From: Planctomycetota bacterium
Lineage (GTDB): Bacteria; Planctomycetota; Phycisphaerae; Phycisphaerales; UBA1924
Length of the DNA: 64,000 bases
Assembly (NCBI GenBank): GCA_039819165.1
Contig: JBCBSM010000001.1
Location: 1,674,001 to 1,738,000, forward strand
Direction: 5' to 3'
In this document: piece after piece, positions 10,937 through 19,757 of the stretch
How positions within the stretch are numbered: the stretch's first letter is position 1
Layout: every line of letters starts with the position of its first letter
Position numbers and translations under genes: made by a program
Notes under the pieces: generated by a model
The model's database searches: none
Seen by the model: the letters and a program-made list of their open reading frames with translations, nothing else
What the model was told of the DNA's origin: nothing

Positions 10937-12721
10937 ATGCCGTTGACCTTGCGACACCGCGTCCCGCTGGCCGCCGGCCTGGCGATGGCCGCCGCAACCC
11001 TTGCCCACGCCGGCGACGCCCGCGACCGCGTCGGCCTGCTCGAGATCTCCGGCACCCCCGCCGAGGCGCCCAACCCCTTCGCCTGGCTCTTCGGCGACCA
11101 GGAGCCCACCCTCCGCGACCTCGTCGGCGCCATCGAGGATTCGGCCGACAGCCAGGACCTCGACCACCTGGTCATCCGCCTCAAGGACGCGTCGCTCGGC
11201 TGGTCGCACGTCGACGAGCTGGGCCAGGCCATCGCCAAGGTCGACGTCCCGGTGACGGTCTTCGCCGAGCAGATGGGCCCGACCGACCTCATGCTCGCCA
11301 GCTACGCCGACAACGTGCTGATGCAGCGCGCCGGCGACGTATCGCTGCCGGGCCTGTACATGGAGGAGATGTTCCTGGCCGACACGCTCGACTGGGTCGG
11401 CATGGAGGCCCAGCTCATCCAGGTGGGCGACTACAAGGGCGCCAACGAGCAGCTCACCCGCTCGGGCCCCAGCGAGGCCTGGGACCAGAACATCAGCGGC
11501 CTGCTCGATGGGCTCTACGGGCACATGCTGACCACCATCGGCGACGGCCGCGGCATGGATCGGCCGGCCATCGAGGCCTCGATGGAATCGCTGTGGATGG
11601 CCCAGGCCGACGACGCCGTCCGCGCGGGCCTGGTCGATCGCGAGCTGGACCTGCCGGCATTGGCCGAGACCGTCGCGGGCGAGGACGACCCCCGCATCGT
11701 GAAGATCACCGCCGGCGCCAGCCGCGCCGACTTCGACACCTCCAACCCCTTCGCGATCTTCCAGCTGCTCTCCCGCGAGCCCGATCGATCGCTCGACGGC
11801 CCCACCATCGCGGTGCTGCACCTCACCGGCAGCATCATGACCGGCGACTCCAGCAGCGGCGGGCTCTTCGGCGGCCAGACCATCGGCAGCCGCTCGGTCC
11901 GCAACATCCTCAAGGAGCTCGGCGAGGAGGACATGGTCAAGGGCGTCGTGCTCCGCATCGACTCGCCCGGCGGCTCGGCGACGGCCAGCGAGATCATCTG
12001 GCAGGGCGTCCGCGAGCTCCGCGAGCAGAAGCCCGTGTGGGTCAGCGTGGGCTCGATGGCGGCCTCGGGCGGCTACTACATCGCCGTCGCCGGCGAGAAG
12101 ATCTACGCCAACCCCTCGAGCATCCTGGGCTCCATCGGCGTCGTTGGCGGCAAGATCAGCATGGCCGAGCTCTACGACGAGCTGAAGATCAACGTCGTCG
12201 GCCGCGCCCGCGGGCCCCGCGCCGACATCTTCGCCTCCGACCGCCGCTGGAACGACGACCAGATCGCCCTGGTCCGCGGCAAGATGGTCGAGATCTACGA
12301 CCAGTTCACCGACCGCGTGCAGCGCGGCCGCGCGGGCATCGACCTGTCGAAGACCGCCGAGGGCCGGCTGTTCCTCGGTAAGGACGCCGTCGGGCTCGAG
12401 ATGGCCGATGAGGTCGGCTCGCTCGACGACGCCGTCGCCGACCTGGCGCAGCACGTGGGCCTGACCGAGTACGACGTGCGGCCGTACCCCGGCCCCAAGT
12501 CGCTCGAGCAGTTCCTCGACGAGACATTCGGCGGCATGGCCTCGGCGCCGGGGCTGCTGGCCGGTTCGCCTTCGGTCGAGCACCTGCCGATGCTCCGGGC
12601 CGCCCGCGCCGCCATGGGCGAGGCCGCCTGGAAGCAGCTCGCCACCGCGCTCGAGGGCTTCGCCCTGCTCCGCGACGAGCACGTGGTGCTCACCGCGCCG
12701 AGCGTCTTCAGCGTTCGGTAG
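10937..12721 (+). CDS. sppA: signal peptide peptidase SppA, long form
   Basis: 594 residues, ATG 10937 with AGGAAG 6 nt upstream. A TAGGCT box at 10878-10883 could be its promoter. The N-terminus is a signal peptide ending AATLAHAG. It has two ClpP/crotonase-fold repeats like the 67 kDa E. coli SppA. The catalytic Lys is K167 (VGDYKGANE, N-terminal repeat) and the nucleophile is S377 (GSMAASGGYYIA, C-terminal repeat). Their 210-residue spacing is close to that of the E. coli enzyme. It degrades cleaved signal peptides in the membrane. The last 14 nt overlap the convergent gene. Confidence 0.93.
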   Translation: MPLTLRHRVPLAAGLAMAAATLAHAGDARDRVGLLEISGTPAEAPNPFAWLFGDQEPTLRDLVGAIEDSADSQDLDHLVIRLKDASLGWSHVDELGQAIAKVDVPVTVFAEQMGPTDLMLASYADNVLMQRAGDVSLPGLYMEEMFLADTLDWVGMEAQLIQVGDYKGANEQLTRSGPSEAWDQNISGLLDGLYGHMLTTIGDGRGMDRPAIEASMESLWMAQADDAVRAGLVDRELDLPALAETVAGEDDPRIVKITAGASRADFDTSNPFAIFQLLSREPDRSLDGPTIAVLHLTGSIMTGDSSSGGLFGGQTIGSRSVRNILKELGEEDMVKGVVLRIDSPGGSATASEIIWQGVRELREQKPVWVSVGSMAASGGYYIAVAGEKIYANPSSILGSIGVVGGKISMAELYDELKINVVGRARGPRADIFASDRRWNDDQIALVRGKMVEIYDQFTDRVQRGRAGIDLSKTAEGRLFLGKDAVGLEMADEVGSLDDAVADLAQHVGLTEYDVRPYPGPKSLEQFLDETFGGMASAPGLLAGSPSVEHLPMLRAARAAMGEAAWKQLATALEGFALLRDEHVVLTAPSVFSVR

Positions 12722-13298
12722 TCCGACGCGGCGGAGCACTCGGCGTCGAGGAGTGCCCGCCGACGACCACCCAGCCGTCGCCGGCGCGCTCCACCACCAT
12801 CGTCATGGCGCCCGCGTAAGCAAAGGCCTCGCGGTCGCCGATGGTCGCGCGGGTTCGGAACAGCGCACGGATCTCGGCCAGCCCCTCGGCCAGCGGCACC
12901 ACCTCGACGTCGCGCAGCGTCGTCTCGAGCGCCGCGCCCATCCCGCGGATCTCGCCGAGGCTGTTCGTGACGTCCGCCGCGCTGTCGTACAGGCGTACGC
13001 CATCGGTGAACCACGCGAAGCGGGCCTCATCGGCGTAGAGCGTCGCGATCGCGCCGTCGTCGCCGCCGGCGAGCGTCTCGACGTAACGCTGCGCGAAGGC
13101 CCGCAGCTCTTGGTCGAGCGCGTCGGCCGACGGATCGGTCCGCGACTGCACGACGATTGTGCCGTCCTGCAACGGCACGGGCTCGAGCGACTCGAGCACG
13201 CCGAATCCCAGCGCCGCCGTGCCTACGCACGCGGCGACGGCCACGATCGTGCGCCGGCTGCCGCATACAACTCCGCCGAATCCACATCCAAGACGCAT
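12708..13298 (-). CDS. NTF2-like (SnoaL/DUF4440-type) exported protein
   Basis: 196 residues, start at 13298 with AAAGGA about 7 nt upstream. An N-terminal hydrophobic segment (about 12-36) is a signal anchor. The rest is an NTF2-fold domain: QRYVETLAGGDDGAIATLYADEARFAW near 82-108, then GDREAFAYAGAMTMVVER and DGWVVVGGHSS, the standard ending of nuclear-transport-factor-2-like proteins that accompany ketosteroid-isomerase-type or binding functions. No ligand can be assigned. Its 3' end overlaps sppA tail-to-tail by 14 nt. The glyoxalase-fold gene starts upstream on the same strand with only 11 nt between them, so they are probably co-transcribed. Confidence 0.75.
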   Translation of the reverse strand: MRLGCGFGGVVCGSRRTIVAVAACVGTAALGFGVLESLEPVPLQDGTIVVQSRTDPSADALDQELRAFAQRYVETLAGGDDGAIATLYADEARFAWFTDGVRLYDSAADVTNSLGEIRGMGAALETTLRDVEVVPLAEGLAEIRALFRTRATIGDREAFAYAGAMTMVVERAGDGWVVVGGHSSTPSAPPRRTTER

Positions 13299-13309
13299 GG
13301 TTCGTCCTT

Positions 13310-13684
13310 TCACTGGCGCACGCCGTCGGCGTACTGCATGGCCTGGGCCACGTTGCCCTCGGTATCCCGGAACTGGAGCACGGTGCCCACGCCCTCGATC
13401 CGCATCGGCGGGCGGAGGATCTCGCCGCCGTGGTCGCGGATGGCCCCCTCGATGGCGTGTACGTCCTCGACGGCGATGCTGCACTCGTACCCGATCATGC
13501 CCGTGCCGCTGACCGGCTCGAGCCGCTCGTGCAGCGCGCCCTCGATGCCCCCGCCCGTGAACACCCGCCAGAAGCCCGGCGGCCCCCACGCCTCGAACGT
13601 CCATCCAAAGACCGAGCCGTAGAAGCGTCTCGCGCGCTCGCAGTCGTCGGCGTGGATGGCGAAGTGGGCGACGTCGTTGGCCAT
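13310..13684 (-). CDS. VOC-superfamily (glyoxalase/bleomycin-resistance fold) protein
   Basis: 124 residues. The start at 13684 was chosen over an upstream in-frame codon because GAGGGAG lies about 6 nt before it and the fold begins at once (VAHFAIHADDCERARRFY). The domain shows the paired beta-alpha-beta-beta-beta units of the vicinal-oxygen-chelate superfamily: FYGSVFGWTF, then IAVEDVHAIEGAIRDHGGEI and FRDTEGN. Members bind metals, or small molecules without catalysis; the substrate cannot be read from sequence. It probably heads a two-gene transcript with the NTF2-like gene and is divergent from the AraC regulator, 144 bp away. Confidence 0.85.
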   Translation of the reverse strand: MANDVAHFAIHADDCERARRFYGSVFGWTFEAWGPPGFWRVFTGGGIEGALHERLEPVSGTGMIGYECSIAVEDVHAIEGAIRDHGGEILRPPMRIEGVGTVLQFRDTEGNVAQAMQYADGVRQ

Positions 13685-13814
13685 CTCGATCTCCCTCGTA
13701 CAGATCAATCCCAAGTTCCGCGCACGCACCTCGGCCAGCCCGTGCGGGCCGCTCCGGCGCTACCGCCTCGCGGCACATCCAGACTACCCGACCGATACCG
13801 CGTCATCTAGTAGA

Positions 13815-13828
13815 TAGAATGCCAATAA
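13815..13828 (+). promoter_or_regulatory. -10 box for AraC-family gene
   Basis: TAGAAT (13815-13820) lies 8 nt before the ATG at 13829 in the most AT-rich stretch of this spacer. No Shine-Dalgarno sequence is present, so the transcript is probably leaderless or nearly so. Confidence 0.45.
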
Positions 13829-14605
13829 ATGTCGACAGTGCGACATATCCCAGCTTCTGAGCCGATCGTGCGATCGATCGCCGCCACGCTGCCGGGCGGC
13901 TACCGGATCGAGGAGCACGCGCACGGGTGGGCCCAGCTCGTCTACGCGATCTCGGGGGCCATGACCGTGCGGACCGCCGACGCCGCCTGGGTGGTGCCCC
14001 CGCGGCGGGCGGTGTGGATGCCGGCGGCGACGCCGCACGCGATCGAGGCGGCGACGGCGCTGTCGCTCCGCACGCTGTACCTCGCACCCTCGCTCTGCAA
14101 CACCCTGCCGACCGGCTGCCGCGTGCTTCCGGTCTCGGGTCTGCTTCGGGAGCTCGTGCTGCACGTCGTCGAAGCGGGCCACCTACGAGGCGAGCACGAC
14201 GCGGACGCCCGGCTCGCACGAGTGCTCGCCGACCGCATCGCCGTGAGTGATCCATCGCCGTTACGGCTGGCGATGCCGGCCGACGAGCGTGCGCGGCGCG
14301 TGGCGGAACGAATCCTGGCGAGTCCGGGGGCCGACGCCTCGGCCGACGAGCTGGCAGCCGGCAGCGGCGCGAGCACGCGCACCATCCAGCGGCTCTTCCG
14401 ACGCGAGGCCGGCATGACGCTCTCGAAGTGGCGCCAGCGGGCGCGGCTGCTGCACGCGGTCACGCTGCTGGCGGAGGGGCGCTCCGTCGGCCAGGTCGCC
14501 GACGCTTGCGGCTACCGCAGCGCGAGCGCCTTCGTCTCGATGTTCCGCCTGGAGATGGGCCGGACGCCCCGGAGCTACCGTGAGCACGCCGATGGAGGGG
14601 CCTAG
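13829..14605 (+). CDS. AraC-family transcriptional regulator with N-terminal cupin
   Basis: 258 residues. The N-terminal half (about 15-110) is a cupin-like sensing domain (YRIEEHAHGWAQLVYAISGAM; VPPRRAVWMPAATPHAIE). The C-terminal part (about 155-255) has the two helix-turn-helix motifs of AraC proteins: SADELAAGSGASTRTIQRLF and VGQVADACGYRSASAFVSMF, ending in GRTPRSYR. It likely responds to a small molecule and controls nearby genes; the divergent glyoxalase/NTF2-like pair is the obvious candidate target (inference). The stop shares a CTAG with the convergent frr stop. Confidence 0.93.
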   Translation: MSTVRHIPASEPIVRSIAATLPGGYRIEEHAHGWAQLVYAISGAMTVRTADAAWVVPPRRAVWMPAATPHAIEAATALSLRTLYLAPSLCNTLPTGCRVLPVSGLLRELVLHVVEAGHLRGEHDADARLARVLADRIAVSDPSPLRLAMPADERARRVAERILASPGADASADELAAGSGASTRTIQRLFRREAGMTLSKWRQRARLLHAVTLLAEGRSVGQVADACGYRSASAFVSMFRLEMGRTPRSYREHADGGA

Positions 14606-15171
14606 ACCTCCAGGACTTCCTTGCTCTTGTCGGCCACGCGCTGGTCGATCTCGGCCTCGTGCTTCTTGAGCAGCTCCTGTATCTCATCCTTGAGGATCTT
14701 CACCTCGTCCTCGGAGATGTGTCCCTCGCCGGTCTTGAGCGAGTCGGCGTGCTTGTTGGCGTCCCGCCGCGCGTTGCGGAGCACGACCTTGGCCTCCTCG
14801 CCCATCTTCTTGCATCGGGCGACCAGTTGCTGGCGCCGGTCGGCCGAGAGCGTCGGCACGCTGACGCGGACGCTCTTGTCCTCGACCACGGGAGAGAGGC
14901 CCAGGTCGGAGGTCTCGATGGCCTTGCGGATCTCGCCGATGGCACCCTGGTCGTAGGGCTTGATGAGCAGCTGCGTGGGCTCGGGCACGCTGATGGCCGC
15001 CAGCGACTTGAGCTCGGTGCTCGCGCCGTAGTAGTCCACCTTGAGGAACTCGATGAGGGCGGTGCTCGCGCGGCCGCTGCGGACGCCGCGGAGCTCCTGC
15101 TTGAGGTAGTCCACGCCCTTCTTCATGGCGTCCTCGGCCTCGAGCAGGATGGTGTCGGGGTCGGTCGACAT
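14602..15171 (-). CDS. frr: ribosome recycling factor
   Basis: 189 residues, normal for RRF (about 185). Start at 15171 with GGAGG upstream on the minus strand. Family signatures are visible: GVRSGRASTALIEFLKVDYYG near the start, PYDQGAIGEIRKAI in the middle, and RRQQLVARCKKMGEEAKVVLRN. With EF-G it splits the post-termination ribosome. It lies downstream of pyrH on the same strand, the classic pyrH-frr order. No tsf or rpsB precedes pyrH here. The stop overlaps the AraC gene's stop by CTAG. Confidence 0.97.
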   Translation of the reverse strand: MSTDPDTILLEAEDAMKKGVDYLKQELRGVRSGRASTALIEFLKVDYYGASTELKSLAAISVPEPTQLLIKPYDQGAIGEIRKAIETSDLGLSPVVEDKSVRVSVPTLSADRRQQLVARCKKMGEEAKVVLRNARRDANKHADSLKTGEGHISEDEVKILKDEIQELLKKHEAEIDQRVADKSKEVLEV

Positions 15172-15246
15172 GGCGGTGCACCTCCAACGCAGCTATAGGC
15201 GCGTCGCGCCGCGGGGCGGGGCGTCCGCCCGGGGTTCGGCCCTCGC

Positions 15247-16014
15247 TCAGCCCGCGGTCAGCCTGGTCCCGATGGCCTCGCCCCGCACGACGGCGGCGAT
15301 GTTGCCGGGCTTCTTGAAATCGAACACGACCACCGGCATGCCGTGCTCGCGGCACATCGCCAGCGCGGTCATGTCCATCACGCCCAGGCCCCGATCGAGC
15401 GCCTCGGCGAAGGTCAGCGTGTCGAAGCGCTCGGCGGCGGGGTCCTTGGCCGGGTCGGCGGAGTACACGCCGTCGACCTTCGTGCCCTTGAGCAGCAGCT
15501 CGCAACCCAGCTCCATGGCCCGGAGCGAGGCGCAGGTGTCCGTCGAGAAGTACGGGTTGCCCGTGCCGCCCGCGAGGATGACCACGCGGCCCTTCTCCAG
15601 GTGGCGGATCGCCCGGCTGCGGATGAACGGCTCGGCGACGGCTCGGATTTCGATGGCGCTCATCACGCGGCTCTCGACGCCGACGGCCAGCAGCGCCTCC
15701 CGCATCGCCAGCGCGTTGATCACCGTGCCCAGCATGCCCATGTGGTCCGCGGTCGCCCGCTGGACCAGGCCCGCCTGCGCGAGCGTGGCGCCGCGGATGA
15801 TGTTGCCCCCACCCACGACAATCGCGAGTTGCACGCCCTGCGAGGCCGCCTGGCGGACCTCCTGGCTGATGCCCACGAGGTGATCGACCGTGACGCCCGT
15901 GCCCTGGCTGCCGAAGGCCTCGCCGCTCAGCTTCAGCAGGACCCGCGAGTACCGCTGCTCGCCGGCGCGGGTGGCCGGCTGCTCGGACTCGGCTGGCTCG
16001 CTGAGGGTCGACAT
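15247..16014 (-). CDS. pyrH: UMP kinase
   Basis: 255 residues from ATG 16014. The frame stays open far upstream, but the amino-acid-kinase fold starts at RYSRVLLKLSGEAFGSQG (about residue 22), so a far longer protein is not credible. Motifs: VVGGGNIIRG, FFSTD-type loop GGTGNPYFSTDTCA, LLKGTKVDGVYSADP and VFDFKKPGNI. It phosphorylates UMP to UDP, the first committed step to UTP/CTP, and is normally hexameric and GTP-activated. The ribosome-binding site is weak (GGGAG about 13 nt upstream). frr follows after 75 nt. Confidence 0.96.
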   Translation of the reverse strand: MSTLSEPAESEQPATRAGEQRYSRVLLKLSGEAFGSQGTGVTVDHLVGISQEVRQAASQGVQLAIVVGGGNIIRGATLAQAGLVQRATADHMGMLGTVINALAMREALLAVGVESRVMSAIEIRAVAEPFIRSRAIRHLEKGRVVILAGGTGNPYFSTDTCASLRAMELGCELLLKGTKVDGVYSADPAKDPAAERFDTLTFAEALDRGLGVMDMTALAMCREHGMPVVVFDFKKPGNIAAVVRGEAIGTRLTAG

Positions 16015-16356
16015 GGGTCCGGTCGTGCTCCCAGGCCCGGCCGATAGGCCCGGGCGGTCGCCCTCGGGGGCATCGGGGATGCCACTCACCCCCGGCGTGG
16101 CCGTGCAACCGCCCGGCGTCGCCCGCGGTAGCGAGATCAGGGTAGGCGCCCGCGCGGTGCGCTCCGGGGCATCGTGGTGCGCCCCGGGGCCGACCGATCC
16201 CGGCCGTACCATGCCGCGGCGACCGCCCAGAGCCGGCCGCGTGCGGGCATCGGCGCGGCTCGACGCTTTGCCCGATGCGGGCGGGGCTTGCGGCCGAGCC
16301 CGATTCGCCCGATGGGGAGGAGAGCACGCCGCCCTCGGACACGCGCCACCGAACGC
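16015..16356. other. 342 bp divergent spacer between pyrH and the VWA-ExbBD operon
   Basis: No credible gene is present. Frames that stay open here are Arg/Pro-rich extensions of neighbours. It should hold promoters for both directions. The visible structure is a 7 bp inverted repeat CCGGGGC (16164-16170) / GCCCCGG (16181-16187), whose right arm runs into a perfect palindrome GCCCCGGGGC (16181-16190). I cannot point to a convincing -10 box for the VWA operon. Confidence 0.6.
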
Positions 16357-17340
16357 ATGGACCAGACCACCCCCAATAGCACCGCCCCCCCGGACGCCCA
16401 CGCGGACCGCGACGCCGACGAACTGCGGCCCGGACTGGTTGCATGGGTGCGCCGCCACAAGGTTCCTGTGCTGGTTACCAGCGCCTCGATCTCGCTGCTC
16501 GTGCATCTGGTCTTTGGCATCATCGCGGCGCTGTGGATGATGAACCGCCCGCCCGCGCAGATCGGCTCGGCCCAGCCCGAGGTCGAGTTCGCGGTCATGA
16601 CCGACGCCGAGCTGGCCCAGATCGCGCAGGCCGACCTGGAGCTGGACGCCCCCGACGCCTCGGACTCCGCTGCCGCCCTGGAGCTGTCGGCCGAGCTGGA
16701 CCTCGGTGAACTCGAGGTCGACCTCTCGGAGCTGACCGATTCCATCGGCGACGTCACGCTGCAGCTGGGCGGCGGCGACGTCGAGGGCCTGGGCCTGGGC
16801 GTCGGCGAGAGCGTCGGGGCGGGCGCGAGCTTCTTCGGCGTCGAGGCCCGCGGCAACCGCTTCGCCTTCGTCGTCGACATCTCCGGATCCATGCGGCTGG
16901 ACGGCAAGCTCGAGGCCATGAAGGCCGAGCTCATCCGCTCGCTCTCGGCCCTCTTCACCTCGTCGAACTTCTTCGTGATCTTCTACAGCGGCGGAGCGTT
17001 CCCGCTCGGCGGCCGCGGCGTGGACTGGGTGGAGGCCACCGACAGCGGCAAGGCCTGGGCCCGCTCCAACGTCCTCCGCGTGGAGGCCAACGGGCCGACC
17101 TTCCCGCTGGGCGCCTTCGAGGAATTGCTGCGGCTCGACCCGAGGCCCGACGCCATCTACTTCATGACCGACGGCGAGTTCCAGGACCAGCAGGCCGACG
17201 GCATCCTCAACGTCTTCCGCCGCATCGAGGCACCCATCCACTGCATCACCTTCGGCAGCCGCGAGGGCGAGGCGATCATGCGCCGCATCGCGACGAGCAC
17301 CCGGGGCACCTACACGCACGTCGAGGGCCCACGCGGATGA
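16357..17340 (+). CDS. TonB-like membrane-anchored VWA protein (first gene of ExbBD operon)
   Basis: 327 residues. Layout: short cytoplasmic N-terminus, one transmembrane helix (about 38-61), an acidic periplasmic spacer rich in Leu/Glu/Asp (about 75-150), and a C-terminal VWA domain (about 165-325). The MIDAS metal site is complete: D174-x-S176-x-S178 (DISGS), T248 and D272 (MTDGEF). The helix has S46-L-L-V-H50, the S-x-x-x-H pattern of the TonB transmembrane helix, which is needed for coupling to ExbB/ExbD. The VWA domain thus stands where TonB has its receptor-binding domain. The ATG at 16357 lacks a good ribosome-binding site; further upstream codons give only Arg-rich sequence. The stop overlaps the next gene (ATGA). 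Confidence 0.85.
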   Translation: MDQTTPNSTAPPDAHADRDADELRPGLVAWVRRHKVPVLVTSASISLLVHLVFGIIAALWMMNRPPAQIGSAQPEVEFAVMTDAELAQIAQADLELDAPDASDSAAALELSAELDLGELEVDLSELTDSIGDVTLQLGGGDVEGLGLGVGESVGAGASFFGVEARGNRFAFVVDISGSMRLDGKLEAMKAELIRSLSALFTSSNFFVIFYSGGAFPLGGRGVDWVEATDSGKAWARSNVLRVEANGPTFPLGAFEELLRLDPRPDAIYFMTDGEFQDQQADGILNVFRRIEAPIHCITFGSREGEAIMRRIATSTRGTYTHVEGPRG

Positions 17341-18464
17341 TGCGGCCACTCGTGTTGTCCATTGCGCTGCTCGCCGCCCACGCGGCGTGCGCCCAGGACG
17401 CGCTCGTGCTGCGGAGCTACGAGGCCGCCCCCGCGGGCGATGCCCTGGACGCCGGCCCGCAGGGCATCCGCGTGCGGACCGAGGCCGGCGTGGTCGTCGT
17501 TGGGTGGGATCGCGTGCTCCGCGCGCCCTCGGCGCTCGGCGTCGACGAGGCGCAGCTCGCGCGGGGTCGCGCCATCTGGCGGGCCCGCACCCGCGTGGAG
17601 CGGGGCGATCGAGTGCTGGCCGAGCCCATCCTCGAGCGGCTCTTCGCCGAGCCCGCCGCACGCACGGGGCCCACGCGGCTCGTGGTTGCCGAGGGGCTGC
17701 TGCGATGCCGGCTGGCGCGGGGCGCGACGGCGGCGGCGGTCGAGCCCTGGCTCGCCTGGCTGGACGCCAGCGCCGTCCGCGAGCCCAACACCGCCTACGC
17801 CGGCCGCGACTGGTCCGCCCGCGCGGGCCTCGCGGGCGTCACCGACGACGCCACCGAGCTGTGCCCGCAGCTGCCGCCGATGTGGCTCGGCACGACCGCC
17901 GCCCCGCTCGTGCTGGGGCTCGAGCCCATCGAGGGCGAGCGGGCCAAGACCGCGGCCCTCCGCAGGCTGTATCAGGCCTCGCTCGAGCACGAACTCGGCC
18001 GATCGATCGGCGAGCTGCCCGAGGCCAACCGCGACGACGGCGTGGCGCTCGTGCGCGAGATCGTGGCGGCGCGCGCCGGCGACGACGCCGAGCGGAACGC
18101 CGCCCGCGCCAAGCTCGGCCGCCGCCTCGAGTCGGCCCGCGGCTGGCGGCGGGCCTGGGTGCTCGCGGGGCTGGGCCGATCGCTGGTGGCCGAGGACGAC
18201 CGCGAATCGAGGCTGCGGGGCGTGGCCCGGCTGCTCCGCGTCAACCTGCTGCACCGCCGGCACGCGCCGACGCTGGCCGACATCGCGCTGGCCGAGGCCG
18301 CGGTCGTGCTCGACCGGCTGGGCGAGAATGACGCCGCCCGACGACTCGCCGCCGACCTGCAGCGGCGGCACTCCGACGCCTCGGTGCTCGCCTGGCCGCC
18401 GCTGGCCGACCTGCTGGATGCCACCGCCGCCGACCCCAGACCCGCCGGAGGATCGCCGCAATGA
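17337..18464 (+). CDS. exported alpha-helical protein of unknown function (ExbBD operon)
   Basis: 375 residues, ATG in an ATGA overlap with the VWA gene. The signal peptide (LVLSIALLAAHAACAQD) is followed by a short beta-like segment (about 23-60) and then helical repeat-like sequence without a recognised domain. No catalytic motif is apparent. It is fully embedded in the operon, with the exbB start overlapping its stop, so it is likely a periplasmic partner of the VWA/ExbBD complex (inference from context only). Confidence 0.8.
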   Translation: MMRPLVLSIALLAAHAACAQDALVLRSYEAAPAGDALDAGPQGIRVRTEAGVVVVGWDRVLRAPSALGVDEAQLARGRAIWRARTRVERGDRVLAEPILERLFAEPAARTGPTRLVVAEGLLRCRLARGATAAAVEPWLAWLDASAVREPNTAYAGRDWSARAGLAGVTDDATELCPQLPPMWLGTTAAPLVLGLEPIEGERAKTAALRRLYQASLEHELGRSIGELPEANRDDGVALVREIVAARAGDDAERNAARAKLGRRLESARGWRRAWVLAGLGRSLVAEDDRESRLRGVARLLRVNLLHRRHAPTLADIALAEAAVVLDRLGENDAARRLAADLQRRHSDASVLAWPPLADLLDATAADPRPAGGSPQ

Positions 18465-19282
18465 TGAGCCGTTTCGCCGAGGCGATCGCCGCCCCATCGA
18501 CCGACTGGATCGCCCACGCCGGCGGGCTGCTGGCCCAGGCCGACGCCGCCGGTGCGTCCGCCGCCGGCGAGGACGGCAAGACGCTGCTCGAGCACATCCT
18601 CTCGGGCGGGCCCATCGGCATCGTGATCATCGTGCTGTCCTTCTCGGCGGTGCTGATGGCGGTGTGGCTGTTCGTCGAGATCCGCTACGAGCGGCTCGCG
18701 CCCGCCCGCGTCCGCGAGGGGCTCAGCCGGCTGCTGATGGCCAACGACGTCCGCGGCGCGCTCGCCTTCTGCCAGGCCGAGGAGAACCAGTGCCTGCTGG
18801 CCCGCATGTTCGCCGCGGCGCTGACGCGGTGCCTCCGCTCGCCCTTCGGCCTGCTCGAGCTGCGCTCCGCCCTCGAGGAATCGGGACAGGAGCGCTTCGC
18901 GCAGCTGCACCGCAAGACCGACCCGATGGGGCTGATCGCCGCCGTCGCGCCCATGCTCGGGCTGCTCGGTACCGTCGTTGGCCTCGTGGGCGCCTTCGAG
19001 ACGCTGAGCGTCAGCGAGGGCGTGCGGCCCGAGGCGCTCGCGTCGAGCATCTCGGTGGCGCTCATCACCACGGTGCTCGGGCTGATCGTCGCCATCCCCT
19101 GCACCGCGATGCACACCTTCTTCCGCAATCGCGTGGATTCGCTCGCGCAACGGCTCGCCGAGGTCACCGAGGAGCTGGCGGCCTGCATCCAGTCGGCCAA
19201 GCCGGGCGGCGGACAGGCCCGCCCGCAGCAGCGTCCCGCTGGCGCGCCCCAGCAGCCACAGCCGGTCGCCAGCGGCTCGTGA
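18461..19282 (+). CDS. exbB: ExbB/TolQ/MotA-family proton channel protein
   Basis: 273 residues. An N-terminal periplasmic segment precedes the first transmembrane helix (about 49-72, GPIGIVIIVLSFSAVLMAVWLF). A cytoplasmic loop (about 75-160) is followed by two more helices with the family signature: PMGLIAAVAPMLGLLGTVVG (about 160-180) and SISVALITTVLGLIVAIPC (about 195-215). The Thr residues in these helices line the proton path in known homologues. With ExbD it forms the stator-rotor motor that couples the proton gradient to a TonB-like partner. The Gln/Pro/Ala-rich tail is an extra. ATGA overlap with the previous gene. Confidence 0.93.
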   Translation: MMSRFAEAIAAPSTDWIAHAGGLLAQADAAGASAAGEDGKTLLEHILSGGPIGIVIIVLSFSAVLMAVWLFVEIRYERLAPARVREGLSRLLMANDVRGALAFCQAEENQCLLARMFAAALTRCLRSPFGLLELRSALEESGQERFAQLHRKTDPMGLIAAVAPMLGLLGTVVGLVGAFETLSVSEGVRPEALASSISVALITTVLGLIVAIPCTAMHTFFRNRVDSLAQRLAEVTEELAACIQSAKPGGGQARPQQRPAGAPQQPQPVASGS

Positions 19283-19307
19283 TCGACGAATCCCACCGGG
19301 AGACGCC

Positions 19308-19736
19308 TTGAACATCGCCCTGCCCCCATCCCGGCCCCGGCTGAAGCTGGACATGACGCCGATGATCGACGTCGTGCTGCTGGTGATCATCTTCTTCCTC
19401 TACACCGCCCGCTTCGCCGAGGTCAGCCGCACGAGCGTCGACCTGCCGGATGAGCCCGGCACCGCCGAGGCCGCCGCCGACCCCGACGCGGTGCTCGTCG
19501 ACGTGCGGGCCGACGGCCGCTTCCTGATGAACGGCCGCGTGGTGTCGCTGGAGCGGGTCATCGAGATCGTGGGCGAGCAGGCCGATCGCGCGGGCGGGCC
19601 CGAGCGCATCCGCGTGCTGCTGCGGGCCGACCGCGCCGCGCCCGCCGGCCCGGTCAACGAGATGGCACGGCGGCTGACGCGGATGGGCGTCCGACAGTGG
19701 AGCCACGCGACCATCGACATCTCGGGCCGGGGCTGA
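19308..19736 (+). CDS. exbD: ExbD/TolR-family protein 1
   Basis: 142 residues from a TTG start with GGGAG 5 nt upstream (19298-19302). The single transmembrane helix begins DMTPMIDVVLLVIIFFLYTA; D21 is the protonatable Asp that every ExbD needs. The periplasmic domain (about 45-142) has the usual beta-alpha arrangement, with DVRADGRFLMNGR and VLLRADRAAP. It is the first of two tandem, non-identical ExbD genes, which suggests a heterodimeric rotor rather than the usual ExbD homodimer (inference). Confidence 0.92.
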   Translation: MNIALPPSRPRLKLDMTPMIDVVLLVIIFFLYTARFAEVSRTSVDLPDEPGTAEAAADPDAVLVDVRADGRFLMNGRVVSLERVIEIVGEQADRAGGPERIRVLLRADRAAPAGPVNEMARRLTRMGVRQWSHATIDISGRG

Positions 19737-19757
19737 AGGAGCAACTAGGGCACGACC

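Noticed and set aside
13830-13845. Inverted repeat TGTCG-N6-CGACA over the start of the AraC gene
   Set aside because: Could be an autoregulatory operator, but it is short, lies inside the coding start, and such 5 bp repeats are common in GC-rich DNA.
15247-17661. A PyrH protein of 804 residues
   Set aside because: Only the last 255 codons match UMP kinase. The upstream part is antisense to the VWA gene and has shadow composition.
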